Of a stretch of DNA of 35,387 nucleotides, positions 1 to 8,515 are shown one piece after another. This stretch comes from Suilimivivens sp964614185 (GTDB taxonomy: Bacteria > Bacillota > Clostridia > Lachnospirales > Lachnospiraceae): contig CAZTKJ010000032.1 in assembly GCA_964614185.1 (NCBI GenBank), positions 1 through 35,387 on the forward strand. Direction: 5' to 3'. Positions within the stretch are counted from its first letter, which is position 1; each line of letters starts with the position of its first letter. The notes below the pieces were generated by a model. That model searched no databases. It saw only the letters and a list, made by a program, of their open reading frames with translations, and was not told the DNA's origin. Made by a program: the position numbers and the translations under genes.

Positions 1-1
1 G

Positions 2-214
2 GATGAAAACTGTCGTGAATTTGTGACAATGATAAATGAATGGTGCAAAAACACGGGAAAGGAAGTAATCGGCGAGTTTGTGGAAAATGAAAATATCCAG
101 CAGACTATGGAAAAAATCGGAATTAACCATTCCCAAGGATACTATTTTGCGAAACCGGTAAAATGGGAGGATATAGAGGAAAAAGGAGAACACAATCATG
201 AACAGAAAAAATGA
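2..214 (+). CDS. EAL-domain cyclic-di-GMP phosphodiesterase, C-terminal end (partial)
   Basis: The frame is open from the window edge, so only the last 70 residues are present. The pattern KEVIGEFVENENI followed by KIGINHSQGYYFAKPV matches the last strand and helix of EAL domains, where a conserved Glu and the final QGYxFxKP motif close the TIM barrel. EAL proteins hydrolyse cyclic-di-GMP to pGpG. The catalytic EAL motif lies upstream of the window, so activity cannot be judged. The gene ends 17 nt inside the following sensor kinase gene, which suggests cotranscription and translational coupling. The family assignment is good; the full domain architecture is unknown. Confidence 0.8.
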   Translation, partial: DENCREFVTMINEWCKNTGKEVIGEFVENENIQQTMEKIGINHSQGYYFAKPVKWEDIEEKGEHNHEQKK

Positions 215-2468
215 ATCGCCAAAGCCGGAGATGCCAATGACGCAAGGCGGTCAGATGCCTGAGATCATGCGCGCTATCATGCCGGATTTTCCAAAATGGA
301 ATCGTCTCTTCTTTCAGCTGGACTGCGTTTTTGTGATTATAAATCTTCTGCTGACCAGTACGTTTTTTGCTTTTTTTAAATGGGAGGATCTGATAGACAC
401 CTCCATGAGGAGATATGTTCTCCTGCATATAGTCCTTCCCTCCGTGCTGAATGTAATTGTTCTGCTGGTGGCAGCCGCGCTCAGAAAGCACCTGCCGGAA
501 ACGGATATGCGGCAGAATATGATCCCTGTTTTTACTATGCTGCTGCTGAACCTTGTCGTCAGTATGATACCCCATATTTTTTTCATTACTTTGGGTATCT
601 TCTGCATCCCAATCTGTATGACCACGGTATACAGCAATCAAAAACTATGCAGAAGCGTGACGTTGATCAGTCTGGGCGGTGTTCTGGTCGCATCAATCAG
701 GCAGTATTGGAGAACGGCGGCTACAGAGGAACACATACTTGTCTTTCCTCAGGCGTTGATCGCCGTTTGTATCCTGCTCACTCTGGGAGTAGTCGCGCAG
801 GCCGTTGTAAGGATGACCAACGGGCAAAAGCAAAAGCTGATCCATTTCGCCACAGACATTAAAAAAGAACAGCGCAAGGCAGAGGCGGCCAGTGAAGCAA
901 AAAGCCTTTTTTTGGCGAATATGTCCCACGAAATACGCACACCCATCAATGCCATTTTGGGCATGAATGAAATGATCCTGCGGGAAGCCCGCAACGAGCA
1001 GATCAAGGAATACGCGCAAAGTATCTATTCCGCCGGAAGTTCGCTTCTGTATCTGGTCAATGATGTACTTGATATTTCCAAGATCGAATCCGGAAAGTTG
1101 GAAATCTCGGAAAATATTTATGATCTGTCCTCCTTTATCCACGACTGCTATATCATGGTTGCGGAGAAGGCAGAGAAAAAGGGACTGGAGCTTACGGTTT
1201 CCTGCAATCCGCAGCTTCCTTCCAGGCTGAAAGGAGACGAGAGCCGTCTGCGTCAGATAGTTACCAACCTGCTCTCCAATGCCGCCAAATATACGGAAAA
1301 AGGGAGTATCACACTCTCCTTCGATCACTGCGATCAGGACGGGCAGATGATGCTGGTAATTACCGTCAAGGACACAGGGATCGGCATTCGCAAAGAAGAT
1401 ATGGACAAGCTCTTTACCCAGTTTGCCCGCTTTGATATGGAGAAAAACCGGAATATTGAGGGCACCGGTCTGGGACTGGCCCTTGCCAAGCGTCTGACCG
1501 ATCTGATGCATGGTACCCTTGATCTACAGAGCGTATACGGTGTGGGCACATCCGTTACACTCACGGTTCCGCAGCAAGTGATAGATTTTGAGCCGGTAGG
1601 TGATTTTCAGCAAAAATATTTGTCTGTGATGGATAAGGGCGAGACATATCACCAGAGCTTTGAGGCGCCGGACGCAAGAATCCTGGTGGTGGATGACGTA
1701 TCAGTCAACCTGAAGGTCATTGTCAATCTGCTGAAATCCACCAAAATTACAGTAGACACTGCTATCAGCGGCAGACGGTGCCTTGGAATGGTTCAGCAAA
1801 TCGCCTATGACCTGATCTTCATGGATCACATGATGCCTGAGATGGACGGCGTGGATACATATGCGGAAATGAAGAAGCTGGAAAATTCCCTGAATAAGGA
1901 TACTCCGGTCATCATGCTGACCGCAAACGCTGTCACCGGGGTTCGTGAACAGTTTTTGGAGGCAGGATTTGCCGATTATCTCTCCAAGCCGGTAAGTGGC
2001 GATAAGCTGGAAAGTATGATCCTAAAATACTTGCCCAAGGAAAAATGCCGGTGGAAAGCTTCCGGAGCGGATGTTCCCGTAAAAGCAGATGCTCCTGATC
2101 CCCTGACGGAATTGAGCAGGCTCTATCCTAAAGCGGATCTGTCAAAAGGGCTCATGACTTGCGCTGACGATCATGAGGTATATTTGGATCTCCTTCAGAC
2201 TTATGCGGAGAATCCGGAAATAGACCGGCTGAACGAGTACCTGGAGCAGAAAAAATCGTACGATTACCGTGTCAGTGTCCATGGTCTTAAAAGTGCATCT
2301 TTAAGCATTGGATTTTCTGAGCTTGCAGCTCAGGCGCTTGCCCTGGAGAACGCCGCCCGAGAAGAAAACTGGGATTTTATCCGAGCAAACCACACCGCCT
2401 TTCTTGATGAGTACCAGCTGGCTGTCAGCGCAATCAAAAAATCTTGTGGCAGTACACATATTATATGA
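198..2468 (+). CDS. Membrane hybrid sensor histidine kinase with REC and HPt domains
   Basis: This 756-residue protein is a BarA-type unorthodox kinase. Residues about 40-215 contain five or six hydrophobic segments without a large extracellular loop, so the sensor is probably intramembrane. A short coiled coil leads into the HisKA motif NMSHEIRTPINAIL, with phospho-acceptor His244. The ATPase follows, with an N box (NLLSNAAKYT) and G boxes (DTGIGI, GTGLGLAL). A receiver domain has ILVVDD, Asp543 in FMDHMMPEMDG and Lys597 in LSKPV. A C-terminal HPt domain carries His695 in VHGLKSAS. All relay residues are intact, so a His-Asp-His phosphorelay is expected, with the output regulator elsewhere. 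AAGGAG at 182-187 precedes the ATG at 198. It overlaps the upstream EAL gene, suggesting a role in cyclic-di-GMP control. No PAS domain was seen. Confidence 0.93.
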   Translation: MNRKNESPKPEMPMTQGGQMPEIMRAIMPDFPKWNRLFFQLDCVFVIINLLLTSTFFAFFKWEDLIDTSMRRYVLLHIVLPSVLNVIVLLVAAALRKHLPETDMRQNMIPVFTMLLLNLVVSMIPHIFFITLGIFCIPICMTTVYSNQKLCRSVTLISLGGVLVASIRQYWRTAATEEHILVFPQALIAVCILLTLGVVAQAVVRMTNGQKQKLIHFATDIKKEQRKAEAASEAKSLFLANMSHEIRTPINAILGMNEMILREARNEQIKEYAQSIYSAGSSLLYLVNDVLDISKIESGKLEISENIYDLSSFIHDCYIMVAEKAEKKGLELTVSCNPQLPSRLKGDESRLRQIVTNLLSNAAKYTEKGSITLSFDHCDQDGQMMLVITVKDTGIGIRKEDMDKLFTQFARFDMEKNRNIEGTGLGLALAKRLTDLMHGTLDLQSVYGVGTSVTLTVPQQVIDFEPVGDFQQKYLSVMDKGETYHQSFEAPDARILVVDDVSVNLKVIVNLLKSTKITVDTAISGRRCLGMVQQIAYDLIFMDHMMPEMDGVDTYAEMKKLENSLNKDTPVIMLTANAVTGVREQFLEAGFADYLSKPVSGDKLESMILKYLPKEKCRWKASGADVPVKADAPDPLTELSRLYPKADLSKGLMTCADDHEVYLDLLQTYAENPEIDRLNEYLEQKKSYDYRVSVHGLKSASLSIGFSELAAQALALENAAREENWDFIRANHTAFLDEYQLAVSAIKKSCGSTHII

Positions 2469-2485
2469 CCCTTTCCGAAAAATCA

Positions 2486-2519
2486 GGGACAGGCATTTTT
2501 TGCCTGTCCCATCGTTTTT
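2486..2519 (+). terminator. Intrinsic terminator after the hybrid kinase
   Basis: A perfect 10-bp stem GGGACAGGCA/TGCCTGTCCC encloses a T5 loop and is followed by ATCG and a T5 run. It starts 18 bp after the kinase stop and ends where the convergent M56 gene stops. It may work in both directions. Confidence 0.85.
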
Positions 2520-5149
2520 CAGTCTGCACTTATCACACTCTCATTTATGACAGTTACGCTTCCCTCATATACAGAGAACTTGTACTGTATCTGCTGTTTC
2601 TGATCCTCATAGACCCAGAAATCCAATGTATCATCGCTTTCGACTTTCGTTAAGGCTCCTCCTGCCTCTTCCACCGCTTTTTCCAGATCTGAAAGGGACA
2701 TTCCCAAGGTAAACCGCCCGTCCCGGCTTCCGCCCTCCTGCATGGTGATCCCGACCAGCTTATCTTGGCTGTCAAAGTAGCAATGATACTGGCTATACTG
2801 CGCTGAAAGACCTACAGTATACCCTTCATTATATATACTCTCATCAACGCGGAAGGTACGCATATCAGCACTGCTTAGAATCTCCTCTGCTTCCTCTATG
2901 GACATTCCAAACTGCAGCTTGCTCAAAATTGTCAGATTGTTGTTTACGGAGTATTCTACTACCTGAATAGGAACAAAATCATCATTATACCAATGGGTCC
3001 GGGTTTCCTCAAGATCTCCATTCACTTGGGTTACTTTCTCCTTATCACCCATGTCCAGTCCAACAGCCAGCAATCTGTTGTCCTCTGTTAATACAAAAGT
3101 GTTATCGTTATAATCTGTTTCCCATCTTCCAAACTCTGAAGACCGGTTTATGGGATCACTAAAGATCATTCTGCCCGGCCAAACCATTTTCACATTATCC
3201 ATGACCTTTACGGGAGTGCGGACAAAATCATCTCCCATTACAGGTGTTCCGCATTGTCCAAAGACATTAAATCCCCATGTATACAATTCTCCTGACTCAC
3301 TGATGGCAGCACCGGTAAATGTTCCTGTGGTAACATATTTACACTGTTCCATGATCTTCATGGGCTTATCAGCAAACATTTTTACCGGATTAGATGCATC
3401 CTCTTCCACTTTCCAATAATTTAAGTAGTCCGTATAATCTACACTCGTATGTGTCGTAGGAGCATACTGTCCCCACCAATAAGCGGTCTTATTACTTTGA
3501 AGAGCAACAATGCATTCCCGTCCTGCTCTGGCATAAGCTACATCTGTCATTAAAAGAACCGGTTCCGTAACCTTTTGATAGTCATAGTTTGAATAGACCG
3601 GAGATTCGCTTCCTTCTCCCAAAAGCACTTCCGAATGATTCATACCGACACCATAGAGTTCTCCGCCTTCTGTCAGATAAATACAAAAATAGTCGTTCCA
3701 TGAGGCATCCACAGAAATTACATTCTCTGCAATCTTAACCGGCTCTTCATAGTATTCCTCCATATCATAAGTACCTGTAGCGAGCTGCCCGAATTCATTC
3801 TTTCCGGTACCCCATAGCACTTTATTTTCATCTATATAATAATGATTTGAGAAAGTATAACGGTTGGTAATATAGTAATCTTTAAGCGAAAAGTTCTCCC
3901 CGATTTGAATCGTATTCAAATCTTCTACATAAAAAACAGGAAGTGCTTCTACTTCTTCACCGCTTGCCGCATCTGTATCTGCATTTTCTTCATCCATTTC
4001 GTCTGATGACTCTTCTCCCGGTTCTTCCGTTTTTACATTTTCCTTTGCATTGCCGCCCTTTGCTTCTGTCAAAAACAGCACAGACAGCGCCGCGATCACA
4101 AGTACTACTGCGATTCCTATTCCCGGAAGTGTATATTTGTATTTCATGATATTCCTGATCCTTGACTTTACATTTCCCTCATCAAAGCAAATCGGTGCAA
4201 TAAATACTCTTTTCTTTCTTGACCCATTCTCTGCTACAATATGAAGCAGTGCATAAGCGTACTCCTTCCGTTTCTCCCTGCCCATAGTCCGGATGACTTC
4301 TTCATCACATGCCTTTTCCATATCACTTCCAAACAGAAAATAAGCAATCCAAATAAAAGGATTGAACCAGTGAATCAGACATACTACATAGGCAAACATT
4401 TTAAACAGTCCGTCTTTTCTTTTGACATGCATCTTTTCATGGGCAATAACATAAGAAAGATCCTCGGATTCCATAGAAACCGGCAGATAGATTTGGGAAC
4501 GGATCAGGCCAAAAACCATAGGCATATCAATATTCTCCGCCCACCAGATATTATCTTCAAATAAAACTCTTAACCGCAATTTTCTTTTTAGCGCAAAATA
4601 GGAATATAACATATGCCCCAAGAGACCACTAAAACCCACCAGCCATATAAATTCTATGATGCTTTCGACCTCAAATTTGGCCGGACCGTTATCTTCTGTT
4701 TCATTCATTCCTGCAATATTTTGTTCCATTGCCTCCATCAAAGGCTGTTTCGCTTCGCAAGTTTGCTTATTTTCTGGAATTACCGCAGCAGTTTCTGCAG
4801 GGTCTTTTGGGGCAGCGGCAGACACATCGGCCATAGTATTGCCGGCAATACCCAAGGGATGGACAATATTTCCTGTATCGGAGACTTCTCTATACTCTTC
4901 ATCCGGCACCAACCGGAGTTCTGATATCATCCCCATTTCTTCCGAAATGCTGACATCATTCCAAAATCCGACAGACAAACTCAGCTTCCACGGAAAAATG
5001 AAATACAGGAAAGTCATTGCCCAAAGGCCAAGAATATATTTATGTCCAATTTGTAATTTCTTCAGCAATAACCGAACAAGCAGGACAACAAGAATAATAA
5101 CTACTCCGCGCAGGCTCATTTTGATAAGCGCATTCATAAAAGCATCCAT
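2519..5149 (-). CDS. BlaR1-type M56 membrane metalloprotease fused to RCC1-like repeats
   Basis: The protein has 876 residues. The first part resembles BlaR1/MecR1: N-terminal membrane helices, a cytoplasmic zinc-protease domain with HEKMH (His237, Glu238, His241) followed by KRKDG, then DMEKACDEEV and a last membrane helix near residues 338-362. In BlaR1 this protease is activated by an external signal and leads to cleavage of BlaI. The extracellular penicillin-binding sensor is absent. After an acidic linker (about 370-400) come RCC1-like blades, seen as LWGTGKNEFGQLATG, LYGVGMNHSEVLL and LYTWGFNVFGQCG. The last 140 residues hold two similar stretches, QFGMSIEEAEEIL and TLGMSLSDLEKAV. It lies 21 bp after the BlaI-like gene with GGAG before the ATG. 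The protease call is firm; the RCC1 call is by motif and the signal is unknown. Confidence 0.88.
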   Translation of the reverse strand: MDAFMNALIKMSLRGVVIILVVLLVRLLLKKLQIGHKYILGLWAMTFLYFIFPWKLSLSVGFWNDVSISEEMGMISELRLVPDEEYREVSDTGNIVHPLGIAGNTMADVSAAAPKDPAETAAVIPENKQTCEAKQPLMEAMEQNIAGMNETEDNGPAKFEVESIIEFIWLVGFSGLLGHMLYSYFALKRKLRLRVLFEDNIWWAENIDMPMVFGLIRSQIYLPVSMESEDLSYVIAHEKMHVKRKDGLFKMFAYVVCLIHWFNPFIWIAYFLFGSDMEKACDEEVIRTMGREKRKEYAYALLHIVAENGSRKKRVFIAPICFDEGNVKSRIRNIMKYKYTLPGIGIAVVLVIAALSVLFLTEAKGGNAKENVKTEEPGEESSDEMDEENADTDAASGEEVEALPVFYVEDLNTIQIGENFSLKDYYITNRYTFSNHYYIDENKVLWGTGKNEFGQLATGTYDMEEYYEEPVKIAENVISVDASWNDYFCIYLTEGGELYGVGMNHSEVLLGEGSESPVYSNYDYQKVTEPVLLMTDVAYARAGRECIVALQSNKTAYWWGQYAPTTHTSVDYTDYLNYWKVEEDASNPVKMFADKPMKIMEQCKYVTTGTFTGAAISESGELYTWGFNVFGQCGTPVMGDDFVRTPVKVMDNVKMVWPGRMIFSDPINRSSEFGRWETDYNDNTFVLTEDNRLLAVGLDMGDKEKVTQVNGDLEETRTHWYNDDFVPIQVVEYSVNNNLTILSKLQFGMSIEEAEEILSSADMRTFRVDESIYNEGYTVGLSAQYSQYHCYFDSQDKLVGITMQEGGSRDGRFTLGMSLSDLEKAVEEAGGALTKVESDDTLDFWVYEDQKQQIQYKFSVYEGSVTVINESVISAD

Positions 5150-5170
5150 GACTATTTCTCCATCATCTTT

Positions 5171-5524
5171 TTAGTTTTCCTCGATAATTCGTTTCAGTTC
5201 TTCTATCTCTTTTTTGGAAAGTTTTTTTTGTGAGACAAAAGCCGCAACAAAATTAGGAAGAGACCCTCCAAAAGACCCTTCCACAAACTCTTCACTCTGT
5301 TTTGCCTGAAATAACTGTTTAGAAACCAACGAAGATACCACACCTTTGTCATTTTTAAAGATGCCTTTGTCACATAGTCTCTTTAAAACCGTGTAAGTGG
5401 TGGTTCGTTTCCAGTTCAACTCCTGCAGACTTAAATGAGCCAGCTCTCCCGATGGAATCGGCTCATTTTTCCAAATAAGCTCTGCAAATTTCATTTCTAT
5501 TTCGCCTAATTTGTACTCTGCCAT
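5171..5524 (-). CDS. BlaI/MecI-family transcriptional repressor
   Basis: A 117-residue winged-helix repressor. The start MAEYKLGEIEMKFAELIW, the segment WKRTTTYTVLKRLCDKG and the C-terminal helical dimerisation part match the BlaI/MecI/CopY family. The ATG at 5524 is chosen because AGGAGG lies 7 nt upstream; an in-frame ATG at 5557 lies between the operators and has no ribosome site. The region near GVVSSLVSKQLF is where the paired protease normally leads to cleavage of the repressor. It is the first gene of a two-gene unit with the M56-RCC1 gene and has two operator copies at its own promoter, so it should repress itself. No beta-lactamase gene is adjacent. Confidence 0.92.
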   Translation of the reverse strand: MAEYKLGEIEMKFAELIWKNEPIPSGELAHLSLQELNWKRTTTYTVLKRLCDKGIFKNDKGVVSSLVSKQLFQAKQSEEFVEGSFGGSLPNFVAAFVSQKKLSKKEIEELKRIIEEN

Positions 5525-5536
5525 AACATCCTCCTG

Positions 5537-5592
5537 TCTACACAATGTAGAACTCATATTGATATTCTACATTGTGTAGACACAGCTGTCAA
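5537..5592 (-). promoter_or_regulatory. BlaI-type promoter with two inverted operators
   Basis: On the minus strand a -35 TTGACA (5587-5592) is separated by 17 bp from a -10 TAGAAT (5564-5569). The 15-mer TCTACATTGTGTAGA occupies 5566-5580, covering the -10 and the spacer. Its exact reverse complement lies at 5537-5551, downstream of the expected transcription start. Each is a near-palindrome with TACA/TGTA half sites, as in known BlaI/CopY operators. Centres are 29 bp apart, about three helical turns. Occupancy should block both polymerase binding and escape. Confidence 0.88.
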
Positions 5593-5808
5593 GACCTGCT
5601 CTGCTTTATAGAGGCTTAGCTTATTTTTTATTATGACAAATTACATCAAGTTTATTTTTCTTATCATCCGGCTTTATCTTAAATATATAATCTAAATTCT
5701 CAAGGAGTTTAGAAGAAAGCTTAAAGTTGCACCACCAACAGTTGTATACATTTTTTTTAATTGCAACCTGAAATTGCACATTGGGCATGAAACTGCCACA
5801 CCAGATGG
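5593..5808. other. AT-rich gap without a recognised gene
   Basis: Between the BlaI-type promoter and the XRE promoter there is no plausible frame with a ribosome site. It holds several loose occurrences of AATTGCA/GTTGCA but no clear hairpin terminator or repeat. Confidence 0.5.
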
Positions 5809-5837
5809 TTGAACAAATTGCATTGATAAAATATAAT
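5809..5837 (+). promoter_or_regulatory. Probable promoter of the XRE regulator gene
   Basis: TTGAAC (5809-5814), a 17-bp spacer and TATAAT (5832-5837) lie 59 bp upstream of the ATG at 5897. Confidence 0.65.
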
Positions 5838-5896
5838 TCATATTAAAGTATGAAATCCACATAATAATATAACGCGGCTATAAGAAGAGGAAAGGT

Positions 5897-6319
5897 ATGG
5901 TTATTACAATGAATTTTGCGGAAAAAATACTAAACTTGAGAACAGAATATGGATATTCCCAGGAAATACTGGCAGAAAAGCTGAATGTAAGCAGACAAGC
6001 TGTCTCAAAATGGGAATCAGGCGCAACACTGCCTGAGACTGATAAGATAATTACTCTCAGCAATTTTTTTGGAGTATCAACAGACTATCTGTTAAAAGAC
6101 AATATACAGCGTGACAGCCACGACAGCCTTGACCGCGTAGTCTTGAAATTTCTTGGCTCTGCAAAAGACATGGATAATATTTCAGAAGAACTGATAGATA
6201 TTATGAGAGACGGCATTATTGATGATGAAGAGAAAATACGAATGGAATCTATCATTGAAACACTAGACACGATTTCACAGATCATTTCTGAAATAAAGCA
6301 AAAAATATATAGACAGTAG
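5897..6319 (+). CDS. XRE-family helix-turn-helix regulator
   Basis: A 140-residue protein whose N-terminal 60 residues form a Cro/C1-type HTH: ILNLRTEYGYSQEILAEKL, then VSRQAVSKWESGATLPETDKI, with LSNFFGVSTDYLL closing the domain. This layout is very common in Clostridia. The C-terminal 75 residues are helical and acidic, match no effector domain I recognise, and may mediate dimer contacts. AGAGG at 5886-5890 is 6 nt before the ATG at 5897; an alternative ATG at 5909 would give MNFAEKIL. A membrane protein gene follows 106 bp downstream on the same strand and may be its target or partner. Binding site and signal are unknown. Confidence 0.85.
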   Translation: MVITMNFAEKILNLRTEYGYSQEILAEKLNVSRQAVSKWESGATLPETDKIITLSNFFGVSTDYLLKDNIQRDSHDSLDRVVLKFLGSAKDMDNISEELIDIMRDGIIDDEEKIRMESIIETLDTISQIISEIKQKIYRQ

Positions 6320-6425
6320 CAAACACAAGTTGCACGAATTGCCCATCTTACTTGATTGATTTTGAAAGCTATCTTACATATAATTTTGACAAGATAGTTC
6401 CAAAAACACAAAAAGGAGGCAGGCA

Positions 6426-7337
6426 ATGAGCGTAAAAGACATTTATCTTAAAACCATGAAATTCTCATGGCTGAAACTTGCTATAGGAGCAGCAATTACA
6501 TTGATATCCATAATATTGCTTCTGATATTTGTAGGTATAGGAGCTCTATTCCGGAACGGAACAATCCTTATGCTTATGGTATTATTCTGGCTATCCGCAA
6601 GCTTTGGTGTATATGAATTCATAATGTATTATGTCGGCTACATGATAAAAGCAGCACATATTGCAATAATAGCGACAGCAGTCACACAGGGGCAAATTCC
6701 TGATAATATGGTTGAGGCCGGAAAGGAAATGGTCAAAGAACGTTTTGCAGCGTCTAATGCATATTTTGCGCTGGATCGTTTAATCAGCGGTGCTGTCAAA
6801 CAGCTTCAGAGAGTAGTTGGCAAAATTGATGATATTTTCGGCGGAATACCTGGCGTCAGTTCAGTTGTAAATTTTGTACAGATCTTTATAGGCATTGCTC
6901 TCGGATATGTGGATGAATGCTGTCTTGGCTATACTTTTTACAAGAAAGACGAAGGAGCTTTCAAGTGCGGATGTGATGGAGTCGTTATATATTATCAGAA
7001 TGCCAAGCATCTGCTGAAAAATGCCGCAATCACATCACTTATAGTAATGGTCGCAACATTCGCTGCATGGGTCATTCCATTTGCAGTAATCGGAGGAATA
7101 TTTTCACTGTTTAACTGGTCTCCCATTATTGCTTTCTTCCTGGCATTAATGGTAGCATTAGTCATAAAAGCTGCTTTTATCGACAGCTATATGCTGGTTA
7201 AAACAATGGTTTCTTACATGGAAGTAGCTCCCCAGACAGAAATTACATACGATTTGTATGAAAAGCTTTGTAAAATATCCGGCAAATTCAAAGATCTCTT
7301 TAATAAGGCACAAAATGAAAAACCCTTAACTTATTAA
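6426..7337 (+). CDS. Multi-pass membrane protein of unknown function
   Basis: A 303-residue protein that I do not recognise. There are hydrophobic segments near residues 18-38, 45-70 and 72-88, a cytoplasm-like central part (about 90-140) rich in charged residues, a segment around 145-165, and two more at about 200-225 and 230-255. Between them lies a Cys-containing stretch with DECCLGYTFY and KCGCDGVVIYY that could bind metal or form disulfides. The C-terminal 45 residues are soluble and basic. AGGAGG lies just before the ATG. It follows an XRE regulator and ends at a strong terminator, so the two probably form a small accessory unit. The cysteine pairs CC and CGC are the most specific feature. 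Confidence 0.75.
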   Translation: MSVKDIYLKTMKFSWLKLAIGAAITLISIILLLIFVGIGALFRNGTILMLMVLFWLSASFGVYEFIMYYVGYMIKAAHIAIIATAVTQGQIPDNMVEAGKEMVKERFAASNAYFALDRLISGAVKQLQRVVGKIDDIFGGIPGVSSVVNFVQIFIGIALGYVDECCLGYTFYKKDEGAFKCGCDGVVIYYQNAKHLLKNAAITSLIVMVATFAAWVIPFAVIGGIFSLFNWSPIIAFFLALMVALVIKAAFIDSYMLVKTMVSYMEVAPQTEITYDLYEKLCKISGKFKDLFNKAQNEKPLTY

Positions 7338-7374
7338 TATACGCAGGCTAAACAGCTTACAGAAATGTGTGAAG

Positions 7375-7418
7375 AAAAGGCTGATAAAGCATCATATTTA
7401 TGCTTTATCAGCCTTTTT
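7375..7418 (+). terminator. Intrinsic terminator after the membrane protein gene
   Basis: A perfect stem AAAAGGCTGATAAAGCA paired with its complement at 7401-7417, a 9-nt loop, and a T-run that forms part of the stem base. The A-rich left arm makes it potentially bidirectional. Confidence 0.88.
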
Positions 7419-7516
7419 GGGTTTAATGCCGTTGCGCTAAAAAGAGAAGTAATCTGCGCTTGTATTAAATTAGATTTTGGAATTCCAAATATTTTCCCTT
7501 CTTATATAACGTATAA

Positions 7517-7534
7517 TAGAATTTGCAAATTCTA
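7517..7534. repeat. Perfect 18-bp palindrome
   Basis: TAGAATTTGCAAATTCTA is fully self-complementary and lies 27 bp beyond the stop of the Fic gene in an AT-rich gap. It could be a weak terminator or an operator; no T-run follows it directly. Confidence 0.5.
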
Positions 7535-7560
7535 ATTTCCAATAAAAAATAAATTTAATA

Positions 7561-8499
7561 TTAAAAATTCTTCCAACAATGCTCCCTCATAAAACCGCTA
7601 ATTACTTCGATTGGCTCTCCCTCATAAAATTCCACCAATAGTTTCTTAAATGCCGGCACTTCCTTTTCCGGAATGACTAGAAATCCCATTCCGTGTGCTA
7701 TCAGATAATGGTTTGCAAATATAACAGATGCACGTTTGTTACCATCTTTAAACACCTGTGTTTTCATGCAATACAGGCAAAGGTCGATTGCAATATCGAT
7801 GCTTTCCTTGTCCTGTGCACATATCTCATCAATTCTTTCTTTTACCACAGATTCAATCGGAATTGGCGGAACATAGGTGCTTCCTCCAATGGTAACCGGA
7901 ATACCTCTGATACGTCCACCCTCATAAAAGAACCCTTCATTTACCAATTTTGCAATGTGGCAAAGCATGTAATAATTGGAATCACTCTGAATCACATCTG
8001 TATCCAAAATAAATTCCCACGCATGCTTTAAATTCAAAATCTTCTGAACATCTGTCGCAGACACTCCATTGACTTTCCCATTCTCGATAATATCTTCTGT
8101 TTGAGGGTATGAAGTAGCCACCCCCTCCAATACCGCCTGGTCATAAATATTTGACTTCATATTAGCTCTGGCAAAATCAAGGTTCTGCAATACCCTTGTG
8201 GAAAGTTCTTGGTCTGTATATCCTAAAGCGACAAGCTCTTTATTAATTTTACGGATTACTTTATTCAGTTCTCTTGCTTCTTTTGCATTACGAAGGAGCA
8301 ACTGGTATAACTCATCTGAATAAGCATCCACATAAGTTGATGTCAATTTCCCTGCCACTCGCTTACGTATATATAAATATTTGGAGCCACTTTGCTCCTT
8401 TATCTCCGGATTTCCCTCATAAGGCATAAGATTCAGTCTTGCCTGACAATCTGCTCTTTGCTGTAATAATTCTTGTATCTCGGAGTAATTAACACCCAT
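7561..8499 (-). CDS. Fic-family protein with Gln in place of the catalytic His
   Basis: Active Fic enzymes transfer AMP or related groups using the loop HxFx(D/E)GN(G/K)R. Here the loop reads QVFKDGNKRAS at the position expected for the Fic motif. Numbered from an upstream ATG at 8517, the residues are Gln254, Phe256, Asp258, Gly259, Asn260 and Arg262; subtract 6 for the chosen start. The anion-binding DGN-KR part is kept while the base His is replaced. The start MGVNYSEI at 8499 is preferred because AGG lies 7 nt upstream and the promoter would leave only about a 13-nt leader for the ATG at 8517. The N-terminal half is helical and charged. No antitoxin gene with an (S/T)xxxE(G/N) helix is adjacent. 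Family confident; activity doubtful. Confidence 0.85.
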   Translation of the reverse strand: MGVNYSEIQELLQQRADCQARLNLMPYEGNPEIKEQSGSKYLYIRKRVAGKLTSTYVDAYSDELYQLLLRNAKEARELNKVIRKINKELVALGYTDQELSTRVLQNLDFARANMKSNIYDQAVLEGVATSYPQTEDIIENGKVNGVSATDVQKILNLKHAWEFILDTDVIQSDSNYYMLCHIAKLVNEGFFYEGGRIRGIPVTIGGSTYVPPIPIESVVKERIDEICAQDKESIDIAIDLCLYCMKTQVFKDGNKRASVIFANHYLIAHGMGFLVIPEKEVPAFKKLLVEFYEGEPIEVISGFMREHCWKNF

Positions 8500-8515
8500 A
8501 TTTCTACCTGCTTTC

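Noticed and set aside
693..1511. Long open frame on the minus strand inside the hybrid kinase gene
   Set aside because: It is antisense to a well-supported kinase, has no ribosome site and no family resemblance.
5171..5557. Longer start for the BlaI-type repressor
   Set aside because: The upstream ATG falls between the operators near the transcription start and lacks a ribosome site, while the ATG at 5524 has AGGAGG.
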